Source: JAEWWD01 sp964440115
GTDB lineage: Bacteria > Bacillota > Clostridia > Christensenellales > CAG-138
Direction: 5' to 3'
Assembly (NCBI GenBank): GCA_964440115.1
Contig: CAYTPV010000008.1
Span: forward strand, 124,001 to 188,000
Length of the DNA stretch: 64,000 bases
Shown in pieces: positions 32,880 to 42,251 of this stretch. The notes under the pieces are model-generated. The model was not told the DNA's origin. It did not search any database and worked only from the letters and a program-made list of their open reading frames with translations. A program made the translations under genes and the position numbers. Position 1 is the first letter of the stretch. Each line of letters opens with the position of its first letter.

Positions 32880-34286
32880 TTGAATTCGAACAAACAAACG
32901 GAACTCATGGGCAATGCTCCCGTAGCAAAAGCGATACTTAAAATGTCAATCCCCGTCGTATTCGGGATGATGGTTCAGGTGCTGTATAATCTTGTAGACA
33001 CTTTCTTTGTCGGGCAGCTTGGAGACAAGGATCAGCTCGCCGCAGCCAATATCACCACGCCGCTTTTTATGCTGCTTATGGCGATTGCGACTATTATCAG
33101 CACGGGCGCCGCTTCGTATATTTCCCGCAGCCTCGGAAAAAAGGACAATGCAACCGCAAATAAAACGCTTTCAACAGGCTTTGCGATATGTACGGGAATC
33201 GGAGTGATCGTGACAATTGTCGGCATCGTATTTCTTAAGCCGTTTATTACCGTTCTGGGCGCTTCAGCATCGGTTTATCCGTATGCATATCAATATTCTT
33301 TTATCATGATAGTCGGCGCTATTCCTGTTATGCTGAACTATGCGGGGGGGCAGCTTTTGCGCAGTGAAGGTGCGGCAATGCCTTCTATAACTGGAATGAT
33401 GATAGGCACTGTCGTGAATGTTATACTCGATCCGGTATTCATTTTCGGATTGCATATGGGTATTCAAGGCGCGGCAATTGCCACCGTACTCGGAAATATG
33501 GCGGCGCTCGGATATTATGTCTATTACTATCTGTCGGGGAAATCGATTGTAAAGCTGAAAATCAAATATGTATCCGGCGCAAAGGATATATGGGGTCAGA
33601 CATTCGCCATTGGCGTTCCCGCCGCATTGAGCCAGTTTCTTATGAGCGGCGCGATGATTGTGTGCAACAATTTGGCGCGCTCTTACGGCGACAATGCAAT
33701 TGCCGGCATGGGCATATCGTCCAAGCTGATGTATATCGGAACCTTTATTTTTATGGGCTTTGCCGCAGGCTGCCAGCCGCTGATCGGGTATAGCTACGGC
33801 GCAAGGAACTTTTCCCGCGTACGAAATATCATCAAAACCGGGATGGGTATGACGATGGGGATCGGCGCTGTACTGACGGTATTGTTTGCAATATTTGCAG
33901 GCGGGCTGGTCGGCGTATTTGCCAAAGATTTGCCGGAGGTAATCAACCAAGGCACAATCGTTATACGTATTTGCATATTCTCATTCTTGGTACTCGGGCC
34001 GCAGATGCTTGCCACCACCTCAATACAGGCGTTTGGCAAAGCAAAGGAATCACTTATTCTTTCTGTAGCAAGACAAGGGCTGTTTTACATTCCGCTTTTA
34101 TTTCTGCTGAACAGCAGTTTTCAATTCAAGGGACTCATATGGGCGCAGCCGGTTTCCGATACAATTACGCTTGTGCTTGGGATTGTGCTGCTTTCGAATA
34201 TTTTGAAAAAATTAATGAAAACCGAACCGGACACAAGCACGGCAGAAGCCATGGTGAAAACCGATATTGATCCTGTTTTAGAATAA
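32880..34286 (+). CDS. MATE-family multidrug/cation antiporter
   Basis: 468 residues and twelve predicted helices in two homologous halves. Family motifs are PVVFGMMVQVLYNLVDTFFVG near the start, a second-half counterpart near GVPAALSQFLMSG, and GAAIATVLGNM. It exports organic cations or drugs using a Na+ or H+ gradient. It starts with TTG; AAGGTGG sits seven bases upstream inside the end of the MarR gene. The operon ends at a terminator that is also one copy of a direct repeat (34347). Confidence 0.9.
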   Translation: MNSNKQTELMGNAPVAKAILKMSIPVVFGMMVQVLYNLVDTFFVGQLGDKDQLAAANITTPLFMLLMAIATIISTGAASYISRSLGKKDNATANKTLSTGFAICTGIGVIVTIVGIVFLKPFITVLGASASVYPYAYQYSFIMIVGAIPVMLNYAGGQLLRSEGAAMPSITGMMIGTVVNVILDPVFIFGLHMGIQGAAIATVLGNMAALGYYVYYYLSGKSIVKLKIKYVSGAKDIWGQTFAIGVPAALSQFLMSGAMIVCNNLARSYGDNAIAGMGISSKLMYIGTFIFMGFAAGCQPLIGYSYGARNFSRVRNIIKTGMGMTMGIGAVLTVLFAIFAGGLVGVFAKDLPEVINQGTIVIRICIFSFLVLGPQMLATTSIQAFGKAKESLILSVARQGLFYIPLLFLLNSSFQFKGLIWAQPVSDTITLVLGIVLLSNILKKLMKTEPDTSTAEAMVKTDIDPVLE

Positions 34287-34346
34287 CTCTCATCTGCTTA
34301 GACGGACGCGGTAAACGCGGTGTTAGAAAACGATGCAACTTAACAC

Positions 34347-34394
34347 AAAGAAAAGCCCCAAAACCAGGGGCTTTTTTTGTTGGAGAGAAAGGGA
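34347..34394. repeat. Direct repeat copy 1 (terminator plus tRNA-3'-like end)
   Basis: AAGCCCC / GGGGCTT hairpin with T-run, then TTGGAGAGAAAGGGA. Read on the minus strand this is TCCCTTTCTCTCC followed by a terminator, like a tRNA-Ser 3' end. It also serves as the terminator of the MATE gene. Matching copies lie near 36.3 and 43.96 kb. Confidence 0.65.
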
Positions 34395-34471
34395 TAAGAA
34401 CAGGTAGCAGACTGCTTGTACCATGATTGACGAAGCATTGAAGCGGCCGTGCTTCCAGACTCCTTCATTCT

Positions 34472-34774
34472 TTAAATACTTTCCTTTATGCTTTTGATTT
34501 GTTTACACAAATCATCAATTTGTTTTATTTTATCTTGTTTAGATTCGCAAAATTGTCGCTGAGCGGCAATTGTAAGAATCAGGCCTCCAACACCAACAAT
34601 AAAATTGCCGATGACATTGAGTTCATCCGTACTTTTTCCTTTAGAAATCGATATTGCAAGCAGGTTAGCAATAAAAGATAACTGCTCTGCATTGCTGCAA
34701 TCCAACGATATATTGCTTAAAGTATCGGCACAACTGTTTATTGCATCATCATCTGTTCCCGGCACATTTTGCAT
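34472..34774 (-). CDS. Small membrane-associated hypothetical protein
   Basis: 100 residues: an acidic N-terminus, a middle amphipathic stretch (SNAEQLSFIANLLAISISKG), one hydrophobic helix (VIGNFIVGVGGLILTIAA) and a Lys-rich C-terminal helix. GGAGGG precedes the ATG. I have no firm family for it. It is more A/T-rich than the core genes, as are the next two genes. Confidence 0.6.
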   Translation of the reverse strand: MQNVPGTDDDAINSCADTLSNISLDCSNAEQLSFIANLLAISISKGKSTDELNVIGNFIVGVGGLILTIAAQRQFCESKQDKIKQIDDLCKQIKSIKESI

Positions 34775-34947
34775 GCTTTTTCCCTCCGCCTTTACACTGC
34801 ATACTATTCCGGAGCCTTTTCAAAGTGAATGGCAATTTTCCTATGCCGGACACCCCGCAGCACATTTTTTGCAATATGCTTACTGCCAACGACCTGGCAC
34901 ACATAAAAAGCCTTTTCCATAAAATAGTCACGAAGAGGTGATTTTTT

Positions 34948-35235
34948 ATGTCGATGAGAATGCATACGCATACATTTAGAGGTAAAACATCCGTTAATGA
35001 CGGTCATTCTCATTACTATGAAGGGGAGACAACCGCAAGTCCTGATATTCAAGGACATACTCATCGCATGAATGGGCGAACGGCAATTAGCAATAACCAT
35101 TTGCACCAGTTTGACTTGACCACTGGGTTCGAAAACGTTGTAAATGGTGGGCATAACCACTCCTATAAAGGAGTAACCGCATATAGCGATGACCATAGCC
35201 ATTCTATGGAGGGTTCTACTTCGATATTTGGGTAA
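34948..35235 (+). CDS. YmaF-family His-rich protein
   Basis: 95 residues built of four short repeats with H-x-H signatures: MHTHTFRGKTS, DGHSHYYEGETT, QGHTHRMNGRTA, GGHNHSYKGVTA and DDHSHSMEGST. This is the YmaF pattern; the His pairs could bind transition metals. The start has GAGGTG upstream. A multicopper oxidase gene follows, so a copper-related role is a reasonable guess. A second YmaF protein is encoded at 51.4 kb. Confidence 0.8.
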   Translation: MSMRMHTHTFRGKTSVNDGHSHYYEGETTASPDIQGHTHRMNGRTAISNNHLHQFDLTTGFENVVNGGHNHSYKGVTAYSDDHSHSMEGSTSIFG

Positions 35236-35374
35236 CCAAATCGTGAAAATGCGGGGTAGAGTCTCGTATGCCTCCAATGTCGTAATAGACACTGGAGGAA
35301 CTTTTTTGGTCGCTGCTATGAGTAAATGAGAATATAAAATAGCCCCGTTTGAATATCGGGCGGAGGTGAATACT

Positions 35375-36265
35375 ATGGTTATAACGCCGGATGTCCCGGA
35401 CCTTCCATATAAACTGCTAAATGGAATCAAATATTTTGAACTTATTGCCGAGCCGGTGAAAAGAGAGATTCTTAACGGACTATATATAAATGGCTGGGGA
35501 TACAACGGAAGTATACCAGGCCCGACCATTCAGGTCTACCCTGGAGACTATGCGAACATCCGGGTTATCAATCATCTGCCTCAAGCGACAAGTGTTCATT
35601 GGCATGGCTTGGATGTGCCCAATGCAATGGATGGTGTACCTGAAATAGAACCGTCACCCCAAATAGAACCCGGTGCTTATTTCGATTATCATTTTAAGAT
35701 AACAAATCCTCCGGGTACTCATATGTATCATACCCATTTCAATACCCCTATCCAGCAGATGATGGGGCTTGGTGGAGCGTTTATTGTTTTGAGTCGTAAT
35801 TGGGATACAAACATACAACGCGACTATTTTCTGATGCTTCAGGAATTCACAGTAAACGGGCTTATGATGGGAGAAATAACTCCTGGTAACTATGACCTCG
35901 ATCCGATGTCCCATGATTTCAACTTTTTCACAATCAATGGACGCTGCTTTCCATATGTAACCCCGCTTTGGGTGAAAGAGAAAGAAAATGTTCGGATCAG
36001 ATTAGGAAATATTGTGCACGATGCCCATCCCATGCATATCCACGGGCATCAGTTTATGATTACAGCCAGTGATGGCAATTCAATTCCTGCCAATAACAGA
36101 CTTGTGAAAAATACGGTCAATGTAGCTTCAGGAGAAACATATGACTTGGAGTTTAATGCAAACAATCCGGGGAACTGGCCCTTCCATTGTCACATCCCAC
36201 ATCATATGTCCAATAATATGCAATTGGCAATGGGAGGGATGTCGACTGTAATTATTTATCAGTAG
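35375..36265 (+). CDS. Multicopper oxidase, two-domain size
   Basis: 296 residues. All four copper motifs are present: HWHG (75-78), HTH (119-121), HPMHIHG (218-224) and HCHIPHH...M (271-282), with Cys272 and Met282 as likely type 1 ligands. The length fits two cupredoxin domains instead of three, so the type 2/3 cluster would have to form between subunits or between these two domains. No signal peptide is visible, suggesting a cytoplasmic or spore-associated enzyme. GGAGGTG precedes the ATG. It follows a YmaF gene on the same strand. Confidence 0.87.
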   Translation: MVITPDVPDLPYKLLNGIKYFELIAEPVKREILNGLYINGWGYNGSIPGPTIQVYPGDYANIRVINHLPQATSVHWHGLDVPNAMDGVPEIEPSPQIEPGAYFDYHFKITNPPGTHMYHTHFNTPIQQMMGLGGAFIVLSRNWDTNIQRDYFLMLQEFTVNGLMMGEITPGNYDLDPMSHDFNFFTINGRCFPYVTPLWVKEKENVRIRLGNIVHDAHPMHIHGHQFMITASDGNSIPANNRLVKNTVNVASGETYDLEFNANNPGNWPFHCHIPHHMSNNMQLAMGGMSTVIIYQ

Positions 36266-36270
36266 TATAG

Positions 36271-36341
36271 GCTTGGCGATACTTACGGCACCGAAAAAAG
36301 CCTCTAAATCAGGGGCTTCTTCCTTGGCGGAGAGAAAGGGA
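36271..36341. repeat. Direct repeat copy 2 (terminator plus tRNA-3'-like end)
   Basis: GGCGATACTTACGGCACCG, then AAGCCTCTAAATCAGGGGCTT, then TTGGCGGAGAGAAAGGGA. The minus strand reads CCCTTTCTCTCCGCCA, i.e. acceptor arm, discriminator G and CCA, followed by a hairpin. It matches copy 3 over ~65 bp with few differences. Confidence 0.7.
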
Positions 36342-36388
36342 GCAGCCGGATAGGATACTGCACCTTGGCGACCATTATGCCGACGCGC
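36340..36388 (+). pseudogene. 49-bp duplicated fragment of the YfcE-type gene
   Basis: GAGCAGCCGGATAGGATACT through GCCGACGCGC is the same, base for base, as 44192-44240 inside the metallophosphoesterase gene. It is joined directly to direct repeat copy 2. The frame then continues into unrelated sequence (LITVMRDESDVEEARIYAAK) without a recognisable gene up to the terminator at 36488. Confidence 0.8.
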
Positions 36389-36487
36389 TGATTACCGTCA
36401 TGCGGGATGAAAGCGATGTTGAGGAAGCGAGGATCTACGCGGCGAAGGCGCTCGGAACGATTCGCCTGGCGGTTGGTCTCCTTATAC

Positions 36488-36516
36488 AAAAAGCATCTCA
36501 TTCGAGATGCTTTTTT
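36488..36516. terminator. Bidirectional intrinsic terminator
   Basis: AAAAGCATCTC / GAGATGCTTTT with an ATTC loop; T-rich on both strands. It ends the minus-strand ABC operon. Confidence 0.87.
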
Positions 36517-36545
36517 GACAAGGTACTATAGGAGGTTTCCGGTTT

Positions 36546-37007
36546 TTATTTTCCCTCCGGTATGCTGAATTCATCCGTAACAATATCTTCCGCTTCCGGC
36601 TCGGGGGATGCAGATATGAATTCAGTTAGATATGCCTCCTTGGGAAGATCCGCCAGCAGCGCGGGCAAGTTGATGATGATGCCATCCATATTGTGCGGCA
36701 GATCGATCGTTACGGCAGCAGTTTCCATACTGCCGCCCTTTTCCTTTGTGATTTCAAGGGACATGGTAAACTTTTGACCGATGCAGATCGCCTTGCCTCT
36801 TTCCTTATCATAAAGCTTTGCCGCCTGTTCGCCATTCACATATACCACGACCTTGTAGGGGGAGGGATAGGTTTGCCCGTTATAGTCCAAGGCTTTGTTG
36901 TCCAGGAAAACCGTGTGTCCCCTGCCCACGATGAACATGGCGCCTGCAATGAGGAGAAGAATCGCTATCGCACCAGCCCGAAACAGGAATTTGCGTTTTG
37001 CGTTCAT
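36546..37007 (-). CDS. DUF6672-type membrane-anchored protein of the ABC operon
   Basis: 153 residues: a basic start, one membrane helix (about 10-27), then an exported domain with YKVVVYVNGEQAAKLYDKER. It is the last gene of the operon and overlaps the upstream permease gene by four bases. Proteins of this type accompany DUF3798 transporters; the role is unknown, perhaps an accessory subunit of the permease complex. Confidence 0.7.
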   Translation of the reverse strand: MNAKRKFLFRAGAIAILLLIAGAMFIVGRGHTVFLDNKALDYNGQTYPSPYKVVVYVNGEQAAKLYDKERGKAICIGQKFTMSLEITKEKGGSMETAAVTIDLPHNMDGIIINLPALLADLPKEAYLTEFISASPEPEAEDIVTDEFSIPEGK

Positions 37008-38137
37008 ACTTTATCCTCCCTAAGCTGCGCCAACTCAAGCTGCCGCCCGGCTTTGCTCTTGGCCCTTCGCTTTTTCGTTTCATACATAATGAGCGCCACC
37101 GTGATGACACCGTAGGAGACGAATACACGGAAGTATTCGCCGATCATGGAATCCCCCGTGATCTTCGCACCTGTGGCCGGCGCCACGATAAACATCAAAT
37201 GGAACAGAATTACGCCTAAGAACACGTTGCCGATAGAGGCCTTGTCAACGGACGCACCGCCTATGAGCAGCGCCGCAATACAGAACATGCCGATTTGCGA
37301 GTGGGCGCTGTAAGTCGGCATGTTGCCGATGTTTTGCAGGTAAATGATCATGCCCAAGCCGGCAAACACCGTAGACATAACGATGGAGATAATCCTCGTT
37401 CTATCCACATTGATACCTGCATCACGGGCAACATCCATATCCTGGCCGACTGCCCTCATATCCTGACCCAGCTTGGTTTTTCTGAACCAAATGATGAACA
37501 AGCACAGCACGGCGATGATGAGGAACGTGAACACCGGAATCTTAACCCCGCCGATGTTGACGGCGAGCAGATTATCAAGGCACTGCCGCATGTTCAAAAG
37601 GCTTACGGTGTTTCGTATACCGTAGCCACGGGGCAGCATGATGGAAAAATGCTTGATCGGGATGATCGGCCCCATCATATAAAGGACGACCAACTGATAC
37701 AAACCGTTGATAAAGTAACTGATGATGAAGCTTGTGACCATTTCCCTTCCTTTTGCACGGTTGAGAAGCGATCCGCAAAGAATGCCCAGACCAATGGAGA
37801 GCGGGATTGATATGATCATTGCCAGGATCACCCCCGGAATGCCCCATATCTGCCAGTCGGCAACCAGTATAAGACCGATTTCGCCAGCCATCGCGCCAAG
37901 AGTCATACCGAAGTTAAGCCCCATGCCCGCCATGATGGGGATTAATAGGCTGAGGATCAGGAAGATATTTCTTCCCATTCTGGTGATGATCTCGTCCAGA
38001 AGATAGTTCGCGGAAAAACCGGAGATCGGGATGCATATTATGCAAATCAGCACGAACATCATCGGCACGGGGTTGTTGCGCACCAATCTGCCAATCTTTT
38101 TGCCGATATTCATTTTCTGTCCGTCCTTGTTCATCAT
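37004..38137 (-). CDS. ABC transporter permease (sugar/nucleoside type), second
   Basis: 377 residues, eight to ten hydrophobic helices, belonging to the RbsC/BPD_transp_2 permease family (pattern NFGMTLGAMAGEIGL; later AVGQDMDVARDAGINVDRTR, the loop that contacts the ATPase; GGASVDKASIGNVFLG). It pairs with the other permease as a heterodimer. Coding ends overlap by four bases at both sides, indicating tight coupling. Confidence 0.88.
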   Translation of the reverse strand: MMNKDGQKMNIGKKIGRLVRNNPVPMMFVLICIICIPISGFSANYLLDEIITRMGRNIFLILSLLIPIMAGMGLNFGMTLGAMAGEIGLILVADWQIWGIPGVILAMIISIPLSIGLGILCGSLLNRAKGREMVTSFIISYFINGLYQLVVLYMMGPIIPIKHFSIMLPRGYGIRNTVSLLNMRQCLDNLLAVNIGGVKIPVFTFLIIAVLCLFIIWFRKTKLGQDMRAVGQDMDVARDAGINVDRTRIISIVMSTVFAGLGMIIYLQNIGNMPTYSAHSQIGMFCIAALLIGGASVDKASIGNVFLGVILFHLMFIVAPATGAKITGDSMIGEYFRVFVSYGVITVALIMYETKKRRAKSKAGRQLELAQLREDKV

Positions 38138-39213
38138 CTTGATTTCCCCGTCTTTCTGGTCAGAGCGTAAATGATCATACCGTTTGATACGACCATCCTT
38201 ATGACCTCGCTCATGTCCATATGGATCATGGAATTCATTACCGTAGGGGTCATTGTTACGATGCCCTGGAACAGGAATGTACCGATTATCACGTTGGGAA
38301 TGGACGCTTTATTGACCGAAGCACCGCCGATGAGTATCGCCGATACCGCGGGGAGCGCCATATAAAACGGAGCCATATACAGCTGTATGAATCCGAATCC
38401 CTGTTCATAAACCAGTATGCCGATTGCCGCAAGCCATGTGGACATAACGACGGAGAGCGTTCTCACCTTGTCGATCTTAATGCCGGCAGCCTTGGCAAAT
38501 GTCGGGTTTGAGCCAACCGCCGTCATGGCCGTTCCGGTTTTGGTGTGTAAAAATGCCCACATCGCAAATGCAAGCAAGGCAAAAAGCAAAATCGTACCTG
38601 TAGGAATAGAAAGCTTACCTATATTGATCGGCAGAAAATTTGCAAGTGCCTTATCAAAAAAGCCCTCCAGCGATATCGTGGTACGAAGCCCGATGCCTGA
38701 CAGGCCCCAAACCATGGTGGGGCTGCGATACGGAAGCAAAAGCCACATCATGCACATTAAGGATACGGAAGAAAACCCGACGTAAGTGGCAATCATCATT
38801 TCGCCGCCCTTAATCTTGTTGAGCAGCCATCCGTAACCTGTGCCGAAGATCAACGCAAAGGGCGTTGAAATCACTGCGGCCATTACAAAGCTCGTAAAGC
38901 CGGTAAAGCCAAGCTCAATGGAAAGCGTAGCTCCCAGAAGCCCTGAAATAATGCCCAGTGGAAGCCCAAAGTTTAGCCCGCACCCCGAATGGATCATGGG
39001 CACCATGGCCAATACGAGTATCGCATTCCAGCTGAAGCGGTTAATTGTATTGGTCAGCTGCATCGTAAAATCCGCCCCGACGAACGGTGCCGTGATAAAG
39101 AGCAGTAAGAGGAATCCGGCAATAATCAGTCTCGGCAAACCAAAGCTGTCAATGAATTCGCTGATTTTGCTCTTATTTGTAAGTTCTAATGCTTCGTTTC
39201 CTGTCTTGCCCAT
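38134..39213 (-). CDS. ABC transporter permease (sugar/nucleoside type), first
   Basis: 359 residues of the same family, with GLNFGLPLGIISGLLGATLS, the coupling loop AVGSNPTFAKAAGIKIDKVR and GGASVNKASIPNVIIG matching the partner permease. Two distinct permeases next to one fused ATPase are typical of the BMP-type and DUF3798-type importers. AGGAGGGG lies upstream of the ATG. Confidence 0.88.
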   Translation of the reverse strand: MGKTGNEALELTNKSKISEFIDSFGLPRLIIAGFLLLLFITAPFVGADFTMQLTNTINRFSWNAILVLAMVPMIHSGCGLNFGLPLGIISGLLGATLSIELGFTGFTSFVMAAVISTPFALIFGTGYGWLLNKIKGGEMMIATYVGFSSVSLMCMMWLLLPYRSPTMVWGLSGIGLRTTISLEGFFDKALANFLPINIGKLSIPTGTILLFALLAFAMWAFLHTKTGTAMTAVGSNPTFAKAAGIKIDKVRTLSVVMSTWLAAIGILVYEQGFGFIQLYMAPFYMALPAVSAILIGGASVNKASIPNVIIGTFLFQGIVTMTPTVMNSMIHMDMSEVIRMVVSNGMIIYALTRKTGKSR

Positions 39214-39225
39214 GAATGTCCCCTC

Positions 39226-40815
39226 CTACTTTACCTGACTCACCATCAGCAAACCGAAGTCTTCCGATGAATCGGTTGCCGGGAGGATACCGACGATTTT
39301 GCCGCCGGAGACGATAGCGATCCTATCGCAGGTTTGCCTGAGCTCCTCAAGCTCAGAAGAAACCATAACGATCGTGACCCCTTTTTCTTTGTTCAGCTTT
39401 TTGAGCGCATCCAGCACAAGGGATTTGGCGCCAACATCGATACCTCTCGTGGGTTCAGATACGAACAGGAACTTTGGCTCCAGCGCAAATGCCTTGGCGA
39501 GGCATATCTTTTGCTGGTTGCCGCCGGAAAGCTCTTTGGCCTTTTGATTAGAGCAGGTACATTTGATCTTAAGCTCGTCGATGTATTTGCGCGTCACTTC
39601 GCAAATCGCCTTTTCATCTCTCCACTTGATCAAACCGCCCAATACGTTTTTGAGGAATTTGTTCTGTATCTGCATGGCCGGGAATGCGATGTTCCACTCC
39701 AGCGTTTCGTCAAGCAGCAGGCCGACACCTCTTCTGTCTTCCGAAACAAACGCGATGGAAGCATCCAGGCACCTTCTGGGGTTGTTCAGCGCAATATCCT
39801 GCCCGTCAAACTCCACCGTACCGCCTGCCTCATAAAGCCCCATAATGCCGTTTGGGATGCCGAGTTTGCCTTGTCCTGCAAGCCCCCCGATGCCTAAGAT
39901 TTCGCCGTCTCTTACATCGAGGCTTACATCGCGCACCGTTTCACCGGGCATATCCACCCAAAGTTTGCGAATAGACATGACTACCTTGGCATTCGGATCA
40001 ATCCTTATATCTGATGCGGCAGCATTACTGACGCTTCTGCCTACCATCCATTTTGAGATTTCCGCAACAGTGGTTTGTTTTGCAGGAACGTTTTGCACCA
40101 AATACCCGTCGCGCATGACAGCGACATTATCGCACACGGTGAGAATTTCATGCAGCCTGTGCGTGATAAAAATAACGGCGATGCCCCTTGATGCCATGCC
40201 CCGTATGGAACTGATAAGTGCTTCCGCTTCTTTTTCCGTAAGCACGGCGGTCGGCTCATCAAGGATCAACAGCTTGAGTTGTTCCTTGCTGAGCTCTCTT
40301 GCGATTTCCGTGAACTGCTTGTGTCCAACCGGCATATCGCTTATGACCATATTCGCATCGATCTTGAAGCCCATTTTTTCAATGGCGCGTTCGGCTCGCC
40401 CTGTCATTTCATTGTAATCAAGGGTATTGAGTCGTTCTCCGAAAATTTCGGAAACAATGTTCTTCTTCTTCGGCTCGCGGTTGAGCAGTATGTTTTCCGT
40501 GGTCGTAAACCCCGGAATAAGAGAAAACTCCTGATGCACCATTCCAATGCCTGCAGCAAGTGCATCAAACGGCGTAGAGAATTCAACCTTCTCACCGTTT
40601 ATGAGAATGTCTCCCTCATACCCGCCGGTTTCCTTGATGACATCCATTCCGAATAGAATCTTCATCAAGGTGCTTTTGCCTGCTCCGTTTTCTCCAACAA
40701 GACCGAGTACCTCACCTTCATTGAGCGTGAGGTTGATATCGGTTAAGACTTGATTGCCGAGGAAGTCCTTTTTAATGCTTCGCATCTCCAGCAAGGGAGA
40801 ATTGTTATTTGCCAT
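39226..40815 (-). CDS. ABC transporter ATP-binding protein with two nucleotide-binding domains
   Basis: 529 residues, an RbsA/MglA-like fusion. NBD1 has Walker A GENGAGKST (41-49) and LLILDEPT, but its signature motif is degenerate (PVGHKQFTEIAREL). NBD2 has a strong signature LSGGNQQKICLAKA and FVSEPTRGIDVGAK but a degenerate Walker A (GLAGQGKLGI). This asymmetry is normal for the family. It powers the two downstream permeases. The gap to the binding protein gene is 74 bases. Confidence 0.92.
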   Translation of the reverse strand: MANNNSPLLEMRSIKKDFLGNQVLTDINLTLNEGEVLGLVGENGAGKSTLMKILFGMDVIKETGGYEGDILINGEKVEFSTPFDALAAGIGMVHQEFSLIPGFTTTENILLNREPKKKNIVSEIFGERLNTLDYNEMTGRAERAIEKMGFKIDANMVISDMPVGHKQFTEIARELSKEQLKLLILDEPTAVLTEKEAEALISSIRGMASRGIAVIFITHRLHEILTVCDNVAVMRDGYLVQNVPAKQTTVAEISKWMVGRSVSNAAASDIRIDPNAKVVMSIRKLWVDMPGETVRDVSLDVRDGEILGIGGLAGQGKLGIPNGIMGLYEAGGTVEFDGQDIALNNPRRCLDASIAFVSEDRRGVGLLLDETLEWNIAFPAMQIQNKFLKNVLGGLIKWRDEKAICEVTRKYIDELKIKCTCSNQKAKELSGGNQQKICLAKAFALEPKFLFVSEPTRGIDVGAKSLVLDALKKLNKEKGVTIVMVSSELEELRQTCDRIAIVSGGKIVGILPATDSSEDFGLLMVSQVK

Positions 40816-40889
40816 AGCCGCACCCCAATATAAACAACGGGGGAGGATTTAGACCTCCCCCTGATTTAGCATGGAACTTTACTGCCGAA

Positions 40890-42089
40890 TTATTTGGTTG
40901 TGAAGTACTTTTCAGGAACTTCAACCTTGGTGGCACCCATGTAGTGGCCGGGATTACCCATGATGTAGGTATCCTGATAGACTAAGAAGGTGTTTTCAGA
41001 CTTTACGCCGGTTTCAGCATTGGTATAGCTGGATCCGTTCCACGCGGCATTCGGCGAGAATACTTGGTACGCCTTCGCGATATCATCGATATCTGCAAGC
41101 TTGCTTTCGCCATTAATGACGTTCATGGCGTGCTGTGCAAGGCCTGCGGAAACGGTGTAGCCGTAGGAGTATGCCCATGTGCCGAACCTGCCTGCGCCGC
41201 CCTTTTCAACAACAGCAGCTTCTACTTTGGCAAGAATCTTCTCAAAGTTGCCTGCCTCAGCGGTCAGGTCAATGCCCAGCGCGCCGGGATAGCCCATGAG
41301 CGGGGAAGGAAGATCTGCTTCGATAAAGTATCCGCCGTACGCGAGGAGCTGCTTGAGCAGCGGCTCGGTGTGTGCGTCGTTGGTGCAGAAGTAAGCGGCA
41401 TTCTTGCCATACTTCTCAACCCATTCAGGAACTTTTTCAAGAATGTACGCCTGCGCGCCGGCAACGCCGACATCGGAGGTCGGATCCGGAGCGGTTTCAA
41501 GCACGAACTTCATGCCGAATTCTTCGCAAGCTGCGCGCATAATGGCAACGCGGCGGCTCATGGTTTCGTAAGACATGTGACGCGGGAAGGAGATATGAAC
41601 AAAGGTGTCGCAGCCCAGCTCATGGGCGGTACGAATGATCAGATAGCCGCGGGCAACAAAGTCGTTGTTGCAGACCAGATCGGCCGCGCTGCTGATTTCG
41701 GGAAGATCTTCGTGAGCTTCGCCTGCAATACAAAGTATGTCAGACCTTTTTTCCTTAATTCTGCGGAAAGCTTCCGTCGTGCCGGGAACCGCCTGGTTAA
41801 CGATGATGGCCTTCATCTGAGGATCGTCGGAAAGGTTGACAATCGTCTGAATGGTGGTTTCTAACTCTTCGGTGAAGTTGTCAGGATAGATGGCCAGTTT
41901 GACCTTATCTTCGCCGTATTTGGCCTGGAATGCTTCGGCACCGCGCCTGTCATCCTCAGACTGTGAGACAGAACCGGTCACAATACCGATGTGGTAATCT
42001 TTGTCTGTTTTCGTACCCTGGGCGGGTGCGCAAGCTGTAAACGCGCAAACCATTGCAACTACAAGCAACATGACGATGATCTTTTTCAT
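40890..42089 (-). CDS. DUF3798 solute-binding lipoprotein
   Basis: 399 residues. The signal peptide ends in a lipobox (VCAFTACA), so it is a membrane-tethered lipoprotein. The remainder is a type I periplasmic-binding fold of the DUF3798 family, with HIGIVTGSVSQSEDDRRGAE near the start and GALGIDLTAEAGNFEKIL later. It delivers an unknown solute to the permeases encoded downstream. The start at MKKIIVMLL is preceded by a GGGGG run. It is first gene of a five-gene minus-strand operon. Confidence 0.87.
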   Translation of the reverse strand: MKKIIVMLLVVAMVCAFTACAPAQGTKTDKDYHIGIVTGSVSQSEDDRRGAEAFQAKYGEDKVKLAIYPDNFTEELETTIQTIVNLSDDPQMKAIIVNQAVPGTTEAFRRIKEKRSDILCIAGEAHEDLPEISSAADLVCNNDFVARGYLIIRTAHELGCDTFVHISFPRHMSYETMSRRVAIMRAACEEFGMKFVLETAPDPTSDVGVAGAQAYILEKVPEWVEKYGKNAAYFCTNDAHTEPLLKQLLAYGGYFIEADLPSPLMGYPGALGIDLTAEAGNFEKILAKVEAAVVEKGGAGRFGTWAYSYGYTVSAGLAQHAMNVINGESKLADIDDIAKAYQVFSPNAAWNGSSYTNAETGVKSENTFLVYQDTYIMGNPGHYMGATKVEVPEKYFTTK

Positions 42090-42251
42090 ATATACCACAT
42101 ACCCCCTTTGTTTTATATCTATAATACCATCAATTTGGATTTTATTAATCCATCCAGTCATATTTTCTTCACTTTTATGAATAATATATTATCTTATGCA
42201 TAATTGCACTGCCGAGAAATAGCAAGAACGGGCTGTGTTACCACGAAGGCT

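Noticed and set aside
34839..34941. 33-codon open frame just upstream of the first YmaF gene
   Set aside because: No ribosome site before the ATG and no conserved pattern; its end merely overlaps the YmaF ribosome site.
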